A DNA stretch of 36,772 bases. Origin: a virus. The position numbers and the translations under genes are program-made. This document shows, one piece after another, positions 29,539 to 36,757 of this stretch. The stretch is from positions 1-36,772 of IMG/VR virus record IMGVR_UViG_3300032282_000965. The stretch is one strand, 5' to 3'. The notes below the pieces were generated by a model. It saw only the letters and a list, made by a program, of their open reading frames with translations. It was not told the origin of the DNA and did not search any database. Within the stretch, counting starts at the first letter, position 1. Each line of letters begins with the position of its first letter.

Positions 29539-29935
29539 TATAGATGTCATCATCGCAGACCTCAAGAATCTACTACTCAAGAAGCAGCACGATTACGGTC
29601 CACTCAACATATCTAATGCACCCGGTGGTCCTATCAATGGACTACGAGTACGAATGTATGACAAACTCGCAAGGATTAACAACCTTTACGAAAAGGGTGG
29701 CGACACGCCGAACTACGAATCCATCGCTGATTCCTTCATGGACCTAGCAAACTATGCCATAATAGGACTATTGGTTCAAAACGGACAATGGGAAGGTTTG
29801 CCTAATGGCAACACATCAACGCCGAATAGTAGTATTGAGCGACCTGCAGATACCTTATCAAGACGACAAGAGTGTCAATGCAGTAATGAAGTTCATCAAA
29901 TGGTACAAGCCCCACGAATTGTGGTGCGTGGGTGA
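29519..29935 (+). CDS. Nmad1/DUF1599-like protein (138 aa)
   Basis: DLKNLLLKKQHDYGPLNISN (15-34), RVRMYDKLARINNLYEKGG (43-61) and ESIADSFMDLANYAIIG (67-83) match the conserved segments of the nucleotide-modification-associated domain 1 (DUF1599) family, which occurs near phage base-modification genes. Residues after about 95 are low in pattern and overlap the metallophosphoesterase by 131 bases in another frame, so the true domain probably ends earlier and the tail is read-through. GGAGG lies nine bases before the start. No base-modifying enzyme is otherwise obvious in the window. Confidence 0.65.
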   Translation: MENMEHNIDVIIADLKNLLLKKQHDYGPLNISNAPGGPINGLRVRMYDKLARINNLYEKGGDTPNYESIADSFMDLANYAIIGLLVQNGQWEGLPNGNTSTPNSSIERPADTLSRRQECQCSNEVHQMVQAPRIVVRG

Positions 29936-30557
29936 TGAGCTAGACGCACCCGAACCTTCGCGCTGGAATAAGGGTATGGCTGGTGAGTACGCACCAACCT
30001 TACAAGATTCAATTGATTTAACGTACAACATAATGGCAGACTTTAGGGCAGCACTCGGTAGAAATAAACCGTTTGTTATTCAAAGGTCTAATCATACGGA
30101 CAGAATACAGACTTACATTAGGAAATATGCCCCGGCATTCGGCTCTCTTGATACTCTCAAGATAGAAGAATTGCTGGGGTATCATTCTTTAAACATACAA
30201 TACCTGCACAAATTTAAAGAACTTCTACCAGGCTGGGTAATGGCACACGGTGATGAAGGCAGGGCAATACAAACTCCTGGAAGTACAGCCATGTCATTAG
30301 CTAATAAGCTAGGCAAGAGTGTCGTATGCGGGCACACGCACAAGCTGGGACTACAACATCAGACTACTGGACTATACGGTAAGAATAAAACTCTTTATGG
30401 TATGGAAGTCGGTCATCTGATGGACATGAAGCAAGCAAGTTACTTAACCTCTGGTGTAGCTAACTGGCAACAGGGCATAGGTATCTTAGTTGAGAAGAAC
30501 CGTAAAGTAATTCCCTATACCGTACCTATTATCGATGGAGATATCAATCTTCCATGA
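29805..30557 (+). CDS. Calcineurin-like metallophosphoesterase (250 aa)
   Basis: IVVLSDLQIPYQDD (Asp13; the usual His two residues on is Gln15), LWCVGDELDAPE (Asp44), VIQRSNHTDR (Asn96, His97), VMAHGDEG (His148) and CGHTHKLG (His177, His179) give the five metallophosphoesterase motifs. GGAAGG lies upstream of the ATG, within the Nmad1-like gene. It may cleave nucleotides or nucleic-acid ends; phage members are often called DNA-repair-like or phosphatase. The Gln for His change suggests altered metal use but is common in phage relatives as I recall. Confidence 0.75.
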   Translation: MATHQRRIVVLSDLQIPYQDDKSVNAVMKFIKWYKPHELWCVGDELDAPEPSRWNKGMAGEYAPTLQDSIDLTYNIMADFRAALGRNKPFVIQRSNHTDRIQTYIRKYAPAFGSLDTLKIEELLGYHSLNIQYLHKFKELLPGWVMAHGDEGRAIQTPGSTAMSLANKLGKSVVCGHTHKLGLQHQTTGLYGKNKTLYGMEVGHLMDMKQASYLTSGVANWQQGIGILVEKNRKVIPYTVPIIDGDINLP

Positions 30558-31219
30558 AATACAACATTGATAAGTGGCTAGATTACAAGGACATGATGGT
30601 ACAGATAGCCTCAGAGTATAGGAAAAAATATCCTATGGTTGAGGTAGATGACCTGCAACAGGAGATGTATCTCTGGTTTGTTACCCACCCTAACAAGTTT
30701 AAAGAGTGGGACGCCCTTGATGAAAAGGATAAGAACAAGCTTATGGCTAAGTCATTACGTAATCAATGCCTTAAGTATTGTGAAAAAGAAAAAGCTAAGA
30801 ATCAAGGCTACGACCTGACAGATTTATATTACTATGATGTGTCAGTCGTTGAAGCTTTCCTGCCCTCAATTATTACTGAGAGCTATGAGATGCCTACCAA
30901 GATTAAAGATTTAAATCTTAAGTTCAACAATGGTGCGATAAATGATGGCATGAACTGGCTTGCCCTGCGTTCTGATATAGCTAAGGGTTACTACAGATTG
31001 CCGGAATCTAAACAGAACATACTGCGCCTTCGCTATATGAATGAACAGACTGAGTGGTCTGAGCTAGCAGAACATATGGGTACTAGCAGTGCAGATGGTG
31101 CACGTAAGAAAGTCGAGAGAGCCTTGGCTTCTATAGTACAAAACCTAGGCGGTTGGCGTGCTTACTTTGACCAGGATATTCAAGATGAGAATCAAGAGAC
31201 GAAGCAAGAAGAAGTATAA
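30554..31219 (+). CDS. Sigma-70-like transcription factor (221 aa)
   Basis: Residues 26-42 (YPMVEVDDLQQEMYLWF) resemble sigma region 2.1-2.2 'DLvQe', followed by a helical core; residues 148-195 (RLPESKQNILRLRYMNEQTE, EWSELAEHMGTSSADGAR) read as region 4 helix-turn-helix. Size fits an ECF-type sigma. It could direct host RNA polymerase to late phage promoters. Identity is by motif; the region 2 match is weaker than region 4. The start overlaps the preceding stop (ATGA). Confidence 0.6.
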   Translation: MKYNIDKWLDYKDMMVQIASEYRKKYPMVEVDDLQQEMYLWFVTHPNKFKEWDALDEKDKNKLMAKSLRNQCLKYCEKEKAKNQGYDLTDLYYYDVSVVEAFLPSIITESYEMPTKIKDLNLKFNNGAINDGMNWLALRSDIAKGYYRLPESKQNILRLRYMNEQTEWSELAEHMGTSSADGARKKVERALASIVQNLGGWRAYFDQDIQDENQETKQEEV

Positions 31220-31388
31220 CGCTGACTACAGAGGCATACCTACAGAGGTATGTCCTTGTGGCTCACAGTTATGGAATCTAAAGGTAATGTTTCAAGAGCA
31301 AACTATATCTATGTACTTTTTGGATATGGAGTGTGCCCTTTGTGGCAGCTTAGCCACTGCTCCTACTGAAGTAGACGGATGTGATTAA
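31185..31388 (+). CDS. Small zinc-ribbon protein (67 aa)
   Basis: EVCPCGSQLWNLKVMFQEQT and LDMECALCGSLATAPTEVDG give a C-x-C...C-x2-C ribbon, a common phage 'CPCGS.lW...F......Y..DM.C..CG' family of unknown function (from memory). The Met ten residues into a longer frame is chosen because AGGA lies about nine bases ahead. It overlaps the sigma-like gene by 35 bases. Confidence 0.6.
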   Translation: MRIKRRSKKKYNADYRGIPTEVCPCGSQLWNLKVMFQEQTISMYFLDMECALCGSLATAPTEVDGCD

Positions 31389-31555
31389 TGCCTACCTATG
31401 ATTATAAGTGTGATGTATGTTCAAGTCAACAGGAGATAACAAAAGAAATAGGTGATGAGTCTGTACCTACATGTTGCCAAACAAGTATGACAAGGGTATG
31501 GTCTGCCATACCAGCCATCTTTAAGACAGGTGGCTTCTACAAGACAGGCGGATAA
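31388..31555 (+). CDS. FmdB-type zinc ribbon (55 aa)
   Basis: PTYDYKCDVCSS plus PTCCQTSMTRVWSAIPAIFK match the FmdB 'P.YeY.C..Cg' and 'CP.Cg....r..s...i.f' pattern, ending GGFYKTGG as in many phage copies. A very small regulator-like or metal-binding protein. Coupled TAATG on both sides, to the 67-aa protein and to WhiB. Confidence 0.75.
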   Translation: MPTYDYKCDVCSSQQEITKEIGDESVPTCCQTSMTRVWSAIPAIFKTGGFYKTGG

Positions 31556-31818
31556 TGGGGCACTTTAATATAGATGAATACAATAACTACATAGACCCTG
31601 CAGAAGAACAATGGAAGTTAGAAGCTAGATGTGCTAACACAGATACCGAGTCTTGGTTTGTAAATAAAGGTGAAGACTATGACACTGACATATTAGATAA
31701 GATTTGCGGACAATGTTCTGTTAAGCTTGCCTGCTTAGAGTATGCTGTTAAGTACAGGATGGCAGGCTACTGGGCTGGTACTACTGGAGATGACAGGAAA
31801 AAGTTAAGGGCAGTATAA
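31555..31818 (+). CDS. WhiB-family transcription factor (87 aa)
   Basis: Cys26, Cys51, Cys54 and Cys60 are spaced as the 4Fe-4S ligands of WhiB proteins, and AGYWAGTTGDDRKKL is the G(V/I)W(G/A)G turn plus basic region. WhiB proteins bind the region 4 of the primary sigma factor and are restricted to actinobacteria and their phages, so this gene is the best host marker here. It may redirect or block host transcription, or act with the sigma-like factor four genes upstream. A promoter overlaps its 3' end. Confidence 0.88.
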   Translation: MGHFNIDEYNNYIDPAEEQWKLEARCANTDTESWFVNKGEDYDTDILDKICGQCSVKLACLEYAVKYRMAGYWAGTTGDDRKKLRAV

Positions 31819-31862
31819 TCCCCTACTAACATAGGGTATTATACTGTACAGTACAGTACAGG
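31790..31862 (+). promoter_or_regulatory. Promoter inside the end of whiB with downstream palindromic operator
   Basis: ATGACA at 31790-31795, an 18-base spacer and TATAAT at 31814-31819 form the best -35/-10 pair in the window. Start of transcription would be near 31826. The palindrome TACTGTACAGTA (31842-31853) and its extension CAGTACAGG lie just downstream, where a bound repressor could block elongation. A second TATACT (31840-31845) overlaps the palindrome. Confidence 0.5.
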
Positions 31863-31877
31863 ACAGGGAGACACGCA

Positions 31878-32261
31878 ATTAAGAATTCAGATTTTGATTT
31901 AGACTATCGCAATGGTGTACAAGGAGAGAACCTTGTTAACACCTTGCTTACTGGTGGTAAGACAATAGAAGTTAAGACAGATTTTAAATGGGTTAACACT
32001 GGCAATCTATATATAGAGACAGAATGCTGGTATGTATCTACTAATAGTTGGCAAGCATCAGGTCTATCAGTAACCAAGGCAGAGTACTGGGCATTTGTAT
32101 TAGCTGACTCTATTCTCATGGTGCCTACCAAGCTGCTGCGCCTAGCCGTAGAGATAGAGGGACATCCAATTAGCTGTCAGATACCACCTAACCAGAGCCG
32201 TGGCTACCTAATTAAACCCGAGTTATTACTCCAGACAAACAGAAAAAACCCCCAGTCCTAG
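31878..32261 (+). CDS. PD-(D/E)XK nuclease-like protein with ATT start (127 aa)
   Basis: TIEVKTDFKWVNTGNLYIET gives the E-x-K nuclease core (IEVK) and the following 'TGNlyIEtEcw' phrase; GLSVTKAEYWAFVLADS completes the motif set seen in a phage nuclease-like family. The N-terminus NSDFDLDYRNGVQGENLVNT belongs to the same domain, with a helix-1 Glu, so the gene must begin before the first TTG at 31944. The only start-like codon in frame is ATT at 31878, seven bases after GGGAG. ATT starts are rare but known (infC). Promoter and operator lie just upstream. Confidence 0.65.
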   Translation: MKNSDFDLDYRNGVQGENLVNTLLTGGKTIEVKTDFKWVNTGNLYIETECWYVSTNSWQASGLSVTKAEYWAFVLADSILMVPTKLLRLAVEIEGHPISCQIPPNQSRGYLIKPELLLQTNRKNPQS

Positions 32262-32284
32262 GGGTAAGCCTAAGTCCGGGGGTT
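32247..32284 (-). terminator. Terminator of the leftward lysis operon
   Basis: On the minus strand AACCCCC pairs with GGGGGTT across a 24-base loop and is followed by TTTTCTG, giving six T in a row with the stem end. It lies 46 bases past the last lysis gene, at the convergent junction with the early operon. It may act weakly in the other direction as well. Confidence 0.7.
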
Positions 32285-32329
32285 CTCGTGTCTCTGATGG
32301 GCCTTTAAAGCCCGATTAGAGGTATATAA

Positions 32330-32521
32330 TTAGTTACTACCACGACCAAATTCTGTGGCTGAGGAATCCAAAGCCTTAAGAAGAGGTCCTGCTACTGCTG
32401 CAACTCCTGCTGTTGCTAATGCCTTCAGGTCTGTATTACCAGCAAGGTATAGAGCAAGCACTGCAGCGAAAGCTGCACGAGCATAAGAGATTACAATTGC
32501 TTTTAGTTTAGCTGTATTCAT
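32330..32521 (-). CDS. Holin-like protein (63 aa)
   Basis: Two hydrophobic stretches: IVISYARAAFAAVLALYLAG (9-28) and LKALATAGVAAVAGPLLKAL (32-51), with a Lys-containing start and a polar, basic tail EFGRGSN. Small, two-span, and last in the lysis cassette after the endolysin. I know close relatives from actinophages near CHAP endolysins. Holin or antiholin function is inferred. AAGGACAAT precedes the start. Confidence 0.6.
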   Translation of the reverse strand: MNTAKLKAIVISYARAAFAAVLALYLAGNTDLKALATAGVAAVAGPLLKALDSSATEFGRGSN

Positions 32522-32530
32522 TATTGTCCT

Positions 32531-32986
32531 TTAAGGGCGAGCAACGCCCATTACTAGGGAGTAGGCACGTTTCTTTAGATACACACCATCTCCGTTTGAC
32601 TGACTGCCCTTAGCGTCCCCTGAGGTATTACCCTCATAGACCATAAGGTATTTCTTTCCATCGTTGCTGGCACATATGCCGACATGGTCAGCCTGTGCAT
32701 CTGCATCGAACTGAAAGAAAACAATGTCCCCAGCCTGAGCCTTACCTACCGGCACAGTTTTATTATTTTTAATAAACCATTTAAGTCCTGCATCACAAGA
32801 AGCAAATCCCTTTTTAGTTTGAGCTGCTATCTTAGATACTAATCCTGCTTGGTCATAACACCAAGATACAAACATTGCACACCAAGGGTTGTTGTTTAAC
32901 CCATACCACTTGCCGTACATGCTGTCATTGTTACTGCCCACTTCTTGATATCCAAGTTGAGACTTGGCTATGTCTACTACGCTCAT
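32531..32986 (-). CDS. CHAP-domain endolysin (151 aa)
   Basis: Cell-wall amidase or endopeptidase of the CHAP/NlpC type. The catalytic Cys36 is in NPWCAMFVSWCYDQ, the His101 in QADHVGICAS, and the third polar residue in VYEGNTSG (Glu118/Asn120). GKAQAGDIVFFQFDAD is the intermediate strand pair. No signal peptide and no separate wall-binding domain, so it depends on a holin for release. It starts inside the stop of the upstream TTG gene (ATGA). At 151 residues it is a minimal, single-domain endolysin. Confidence 0.82.
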   Translation of the reverse strand: MSVVDIAKSQLGYQEVGSNNDSMYGKWYGLNNNPWCAMFVSWCYDQAGLVSKIAAQTKKGFASCDAGLKWFIKNNKTVPVGKAQAGDIVFFQFDADAQADHVGICASNDGKKYLMVYEGNTSGDAKGSQSNGDGVYLKKRAYSLVMGVARP

Positions 32987-33150
32987 TCGTTATCCCCATT
33001 TCTTAGTCGATAAGTTATTGCCCAAACTACTAAAGTTAGTATGATTGCATACCCAACTACAGTCTTTGCTGAGCCAGTTAATACGACCCAAGCAATAAAC
33101 ATACCTAGTAAAGTCCATAGTTGCTGAACCATATCTTTTAATATATTCAA
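32983..33150 (-). CDS. Two-span holin-like protein with TTG start (55 aa)
   Basis: Begins with TTG, which overlaps the TGA of the upstream gene (TTGA); AAGGAG six to seven bases before it is inside that gene. Two hydrophobic spans WTLLGMFIAWVVLTG and VVGYAIILTLVVWAITYRL sit between short polar ends, and the stop overlaps the endolysin ATG (ATGA). Size, topology and position immediately before the endolysin fit a holin. It is easy to miss because of its non-ATG start and overlaps. Confidence 0.6.
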   Translation of the reverse strand: MNILKDMVQQLWTLLGMFIAWVVLTGSAKTVVGYAIILTLVVWAITYRLRNGDNE

Positions 33151-34373
33151 GGCTTTCTCCTTCTTAATAATTTAATGTTGTCATTTGTTGGTACACTTGA
33201 ACCTCCACCTGTAGGGGTGGTTGTTCTTGTAGCAGTGGCTGCGCCTACTGCATTGATAGCAGCCTGACCAGCAATAACGGAAGCAATAATTGTATTCTCT
33301 GATGCTGTTCTTTCTTCTTCAGACATATCAGCACCAATGTTTGAGAGAGCAGTAAGTACCTCTGCTGGATTATCAAAGATTGCTGCAATTAACTCTGCTG
33401 GATTCTCTAATAACTGTAGGGCTACTACTGTGCCAGCCTCAATGACTACACCATTATCTAGTTGGACAGGTGTATCAGCAGGTAGGTCAGCAAGGGTAAT
33501 GCCAGCCTCTTCCATATCCTCTGTAGTAATAGCCTCACCGTTAGCCTCAGCCTCAGCAATTATGTCTGCTACTGCCTCTTCAATGGTAATTGGTTCTTCA
33601 TCTATTACAACTTCTTCTATAGGTAAATCTTCTATTACTTCAATAATTTCTTCAGGTATATTTGGAAGGTCTTCTATCACAGGTGTATCTTCAATGACTT
33701 CCACTGGGGGTTGTTCTTCTGGTATAATCTCTTCAACAACAATAATTTCTTGGGGGATATCAAATGGAGGCATTATTAGAATTGGCCCAGTTTCTGGCAG
33801 CGGTGGCTGAACTGGAGATGTGGGTTCTGGAATATTGGTTGGGACTGTGGATGTATCTACCGTTGCAGTAGTGCCATCAACTGATGCCGTACTTGTATCT
33901 ATCACCACAGTAGTTGTATCTATCGGTGGTGGAATTAAATTGCTACTTAAAGTATAAGTTCCTATTGCATACTGACCAGCAACTACATAATCATATGAAG
34001 TAGCACGAATTGTATAAGTATCTGGCTGTAATATTCCAGTAAGTTTAGATGCATACCAGTTATCTTGAGCGTGATTACTATCATCATCAGCTTGTATAGC
34101 ATTGATTGTTGTGCTGTCAGCCACACCACGGTATAACCATAACCAGGAATCTACCCAAGCTACACGTTCTACTGTACGAGAATCAACCACCTCAAACCTA
34201 GGTCCAGTAGTGGTAGTAATAACATAAGCGGTTGTTGTATCTACATTTACTACTACATCTACATAGGCAGTTGTAGCATCAAGATTAATTATTATATCTT
34301 CGGCAGTTGCAGGGGTTGGTATAAAGAGTAAGCTAATCCCTATTACTAAGGAGTATATAAATTTGGTCAACAC
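33147..34373 (-). CDS. Secreted protein with PPC-like beta domain and acidic tail (408 aa)
   Basis: Begins at GTG; TTG at the next codon is also possible and better spaced from GAGG. LTKFIYSLVIGISLLFIP then TPATA gives a signal peptide with cleavage after residue 24. Residues ~57-144 (SWLWLYRGV, DDDS, KLTGILQPDTYTIRATSYD, YAIGTYTLSS) look like a bacterial pre-peptidase C-terminal (PPC) type beta domain. Residues ~150-180 are DTTT repeats, ~205-275 a long acidic Glu/Ile/Pro section, and the last part is Ala-rich, ending RRRKP. It overlaps the small membrane gene upstream by 41 bases and the holin-like gene downstream. It may be exported by the phage-infected cell or carried on the virion; a function is not known. 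Confidence 0.6.
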   Translation of the reverse strand: MLTKFIYSLVIGISLLFIPTPATAEDIIINLDATTAYVDVVVNVDTTTAYVITTTTGPRFEVVDSRTVERVAWVDSWLWLYRGVADSTTINAIQADDDSNHAQDNWYASKLTGILQPDTYTIRATSYDYVVAGQYAIGTYTLSSNLIPPPIDTTTVVIDTSTASVDGTTATVDTSTVPTNIPEPTSPVQPPLPETGPILIMPPFDIPQEIIVVEEIIPEEQPPVEVIEDTPVIEDLPNIPEEIIEVIEDLPIEEVVIDEEPITIEEAVADIIAEAEANGEAITTEDMEEAGITLADLPADTPVQLDNGVVIEAGTVVALQLLENPAELIAAIFDNPAEVLTALSNIGADMSEEERTASENTIIASVIAGQAAINAVGAATATRTTTPTGGGSSVPTNDNIKLLRRRKP

Positions 34374-34530
34374 GGGCCTCGAGTCTATTCACTTGGTCTT
34401 TCACTGAACTGCCCCCGTTTGGTTTTAATTCTTCAAGATAATGTTTTACTAACCATCTAACTGCACCAGCAAAGCTAGCAACAATGGTTATTACTGCAAT
34501 GGCTATACCAGTCCACTCACTACTACTCAT
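34333..34530 (-). CDS. Small membrane protein, holin/spanin-accessory type (65 aa)
   Basis: One long hydrophobic span, about residues 7-27 (GIAIAVITIVASFAGAVRWL), followed by a polar coiled segment KDQVNRLEARVDQIYILLS. Begins in the stop of the 650-aa tail gene (TAATG). This fits a single-span phage protein such as XhlA-type or a holin partner. It is part of the lysis-side cluster. Confidence 0.5.
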   Translation of the reverse strand: MSSSEWTGIAIAVITIVASFAGAVRWLVKHYLEELKPNGGSSVKDQVNRLEARVDQIYILLSNRD

Positions 34531-36482
34531 TATACTGTCCTAATCATAATCTCTATGACTCCTCCAAACCCATCAAAGGTTCTATCAGGTGGTGTCATAC
34601 GTGTGAATGAAATCTGTTCTATCACTGCTTGTTGTAACTCACCAGTGGTTAGGTCTTGCCAGCTAAGTACATCTCCAGATTTTTCTAATGCTTCTAGCGT
34701 AGCAATACGCTCAGATGCTCTACCTGAATAACCTACAACCGTGTTGTATCTATCTGTTTCTATATCAAAACAATAAACAGGAAACTTAATTAACCTTACA
34801 CGAGGTGTAGCAATAGTTGCCTTGGCTTGAAACCCTTTAAAAGTAGGACCAGTTGAGGTAGTAGTAGAATCACGGGTTAATGTAAATTTATATGCTAGAA
34901 ATTCTTGAGCAGTCTCAGGTTGAAGAGTGGTTATCTCTACCGGAGTAACACCAGTATCGTAGACAACATGGTCATACTCAACATCCTCACCCAGAGTATT
35001 ACTAGCTACACTTGATAGAGTCATAGACCCAGCTTTAAATATGCCACGTCCCATTAAACGTTTAAAGTTCTTAGGCTCTAATGTTCCATAACGGATTTTA
35101 CCAGTCTTGATATAACCACTTGATATTAAAGTAGATGCAGATTGAATGGCAATACCGTTGCTACCTGATGTAGTAAATGCTAGTTGATTTGAAGTACCAA
35201 TAAAGTCTACGCTAGTAGCGTGACCAGATACCCCATCAAGATATGTGTCAGTAGCATAGGCAAAGCGTAATGTCTCAAGCTCGTTACCTAGGTCAATTCT
35301 GTATAGTCCAGGGCAACCATTGATAGAACCAGTTGCGTAAATAAATCTATCTCTAAATGCAAAGTCTAATCCTGTATTGTCTGCTTCAATAATTAACGGA
35401 CCATAGCTTAGGTCGCCATTGGTATCTGATATAGAAGCTACACGCACACCTTTATTGGTACCAATTACTAGATAACCTAGATAGGATTCAATCTTAAGTG
35501 GGTACTCACCGCTAGGTAATTGTGCTGCAACAATACCTGAAGTAAGGGTTGGCATAACGCCAGCAGTAGATAAAATAAATTTGTAAATAGCCCCACTAGT
35601 GCCAGCATAGCCAGCAGCATAAATGGCGGAACCACCTTCTGATATGGATGTCCAAGTCCAACCAGTGTTAGGATGAGTATAAGCAGCAGTAGGTAATGTA
35701 TGGCTTGAGCTTTTAGAAGCGGTTAGTTCATAAACAGATGTACCAATACAAGCAACAAGGCGTTGTTTAACCCAACCCAGTACTATTTTTTCCTCACCAG
35801 TATTGTAATATTCTGTGTACCCAGCAGTAGGTGTACTAATAGGACCTGTGTATATATGGTCATTGTCTGCAATAAATAGGTTAGTTCCATCGGTTGCAAT
35901 AGCAAGGGTAGCTGTATCTAAACCAGCAGTAACTGGATGTGTATAAGTAACAGCAGTACCATCAGCAGTATAGTTTTTAATAGTTGTATTTGCTGGAGTC
36001 CAGCCAAGTATCTTGTCAGTTCCTGCATCTACTATAGATATAGCTTTGTATATACCTGTGCTTACTGCAGTATTAGTGCTTTCTTTAAGTAAAGTAACCT
36101 GTCCTTTAGTCCAGACATCTACACCTAATGAGTCAGCAAACCTATGTGCTGTTGTCTCACCAGCAGATGGGTCATAGAACTTAATACCTGTGCCATTGTG
36201 AAAAGATGATTGACTTCTAATCCACCAACCGGTGAGTGACTGCTCACCTGGCTCGTTGTTATTATCAAATTGTTCTTTTCTAAATGGAGCTGTCTGTCTA
36301 GTATATGGTCGTGCATCTGAAAGAGCATAGATAAACGGCATGCCACCTATGGCTACATCATAAGCTATATCTGTATTTGTCCAGACGGAGTTGTTTGAGT
36401 TAATACCGATATCAACGGCAATGGCATATCCAACGTTAGCAGTTGAACTACCTCGTCCTTCGGTTATATCACGACTGACCAC
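34530..36482 (-). CDS. Large tail/virion protein, beta-propeller-like (650 aa)
   Basis: GTG start with AAAGGAGCACT ahead. The N-terminus reads DITEGRGSSTANVGYAIAVD and then GMPFIYALSDARPYTRQTAP, FRKEQFDNNNEPGEQSLTGW, QSSFHNGTGIKFYDPSAGE, a run I know from actinophage tail proteins. The middle has repeated four-stranded patterns (TLAIATDGTNLFIADNDHIY, GYLVIGTNKGVRVASISDTN, FAFRDRFIYATGSINGCPGL) like blades of a beta-propeller. The end GFGGVIEIMIRTV is beta-rich. It could be a tail hub, adaptor or needle-like protein. The repeats are diverged, so the propeller is inference. Confidence 0.6.
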   Translation of the reverse strand: MVSRDITEGRGSSTANVGYAIAVDIGINSNNSVWTNTDIAYDVAIGGMPFIYALSDARPYTRQTAPFRKEQFDNNNEPGEQSLTGWWIRSQSSFHNGTGIKFYDPSAGETTAHRFADSLGVDVWTKGQVTLLKESTNTAVSTGIYKAISIVDAGTDKILGWTPANTTIKNYTADGTAVTYTHPVTAGLDTATLAIATDGTNLFIADNDHIYTGPISTPTAGYTEYYNTGEEKIVLGWVKQRLVACIGTSVYELTASKSSSHTLPTAAYTHPNTGWTWTSISEGGSAIYAAGYAGTSGAIYKFILSTAGVMPTLTSGIVAAQLPSGEYPLKIESYLGYLVIGTNKGVRVASISDTNGDLSYGPLIIEADNTGLDFAFRDRFIYATGSINGCPGLYRIDLGNELETLRFAYATDTYLDGVSGHATSVDFIGTSNQLAFTTSGSNGIAIQSASTLISSGYIKTGKIRYGTLEPKNFKRLMGRGIFKAGSMTLSSVASNTLGEDVEYDHVVYDTGVTPVEITTLQPETAQEFLAYKFTLTRDSTTTSTGPTFKGFQAKATIATPRVRLIKFPVYCFDIETDRYNTVVGYSGRASERIATLEALEKSGDVLSWQDLTTGELQQAVIEQISFTRMTPPDRTFDGFGGVIEIMIRTV

Positions 36483-36508
36483 AGTGCTCCTTTAAATAGT
36501 TACGAGTA

Positions 36509-36757
36509 TTACAGTGCTGCGATTTCGTCTGCAGTTAGTCCTAGTGTTGCTAGTTTAGCCTGAGCACTTGCTTTGGCTGCAGCCTTGGCTGCCTCTGCTG
36601 CATCTTGCTCTGCTTTCTGAACAGCGTATGCTGCTGCATCTGCTTCTCTTTGAGCAATCTCTTCGGCAGTTAGAGGTCGGATTACTTCCTTCTGATGACC
36701 CTCAGCAGCACAGTTGCCACAGCAACATACTTCAAGGGCGGTTAGTGTTTCTGTCAT
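36509..36757 (-). CDS. Small Cys-cluster and coiled-coil protein (82 aa)
   Basis: Begins MTETLTALEVCCCGNCAAEG, with CCC and CxxC packed within six residues, then EVIRPLTAEEIAQREADAAA and an Ala/Lys/Glu-rich helix ending LGLTADEIAAL. The second half resembles short tail-region proteins with 'LTAEEIA.READAA' ahead of fibre or tail genes. AGGAG lies eight bases before the ATG, and the window's last three bases read TAA on this strand, probably the stop of the next upstream gene. Confidence 0.5.
   Translation of the reverse strand: MTETLTALEVCCCGNCAAEGHQKEVIRPLTAEEIAQREADAAAYAVQKAEQDAAEAAKAAAKASAQAKLATLGLTADEIAAL

Noticed and set aside
31842-31862. LexA/SOS-type box (CTG...CAG)
   Set aside because: Spacing does not fit the CTG-N10-CAG box, and actinobacterial LexA boxes are of the TCGAAC type.
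33783-33800. LPETG sequence in the secreted protein as a sortase signal
   Set aside because: It is at residues 192-196 of 408, not near the C-terminus, and is not followed by the required hydrophobic span and basic tail.
33337-33810. 157-codon plus-strand frame opposite the secreted protein
   Set aside because: Low-complexity Ser/Ile mirror of the acidic repeat on the other strand.
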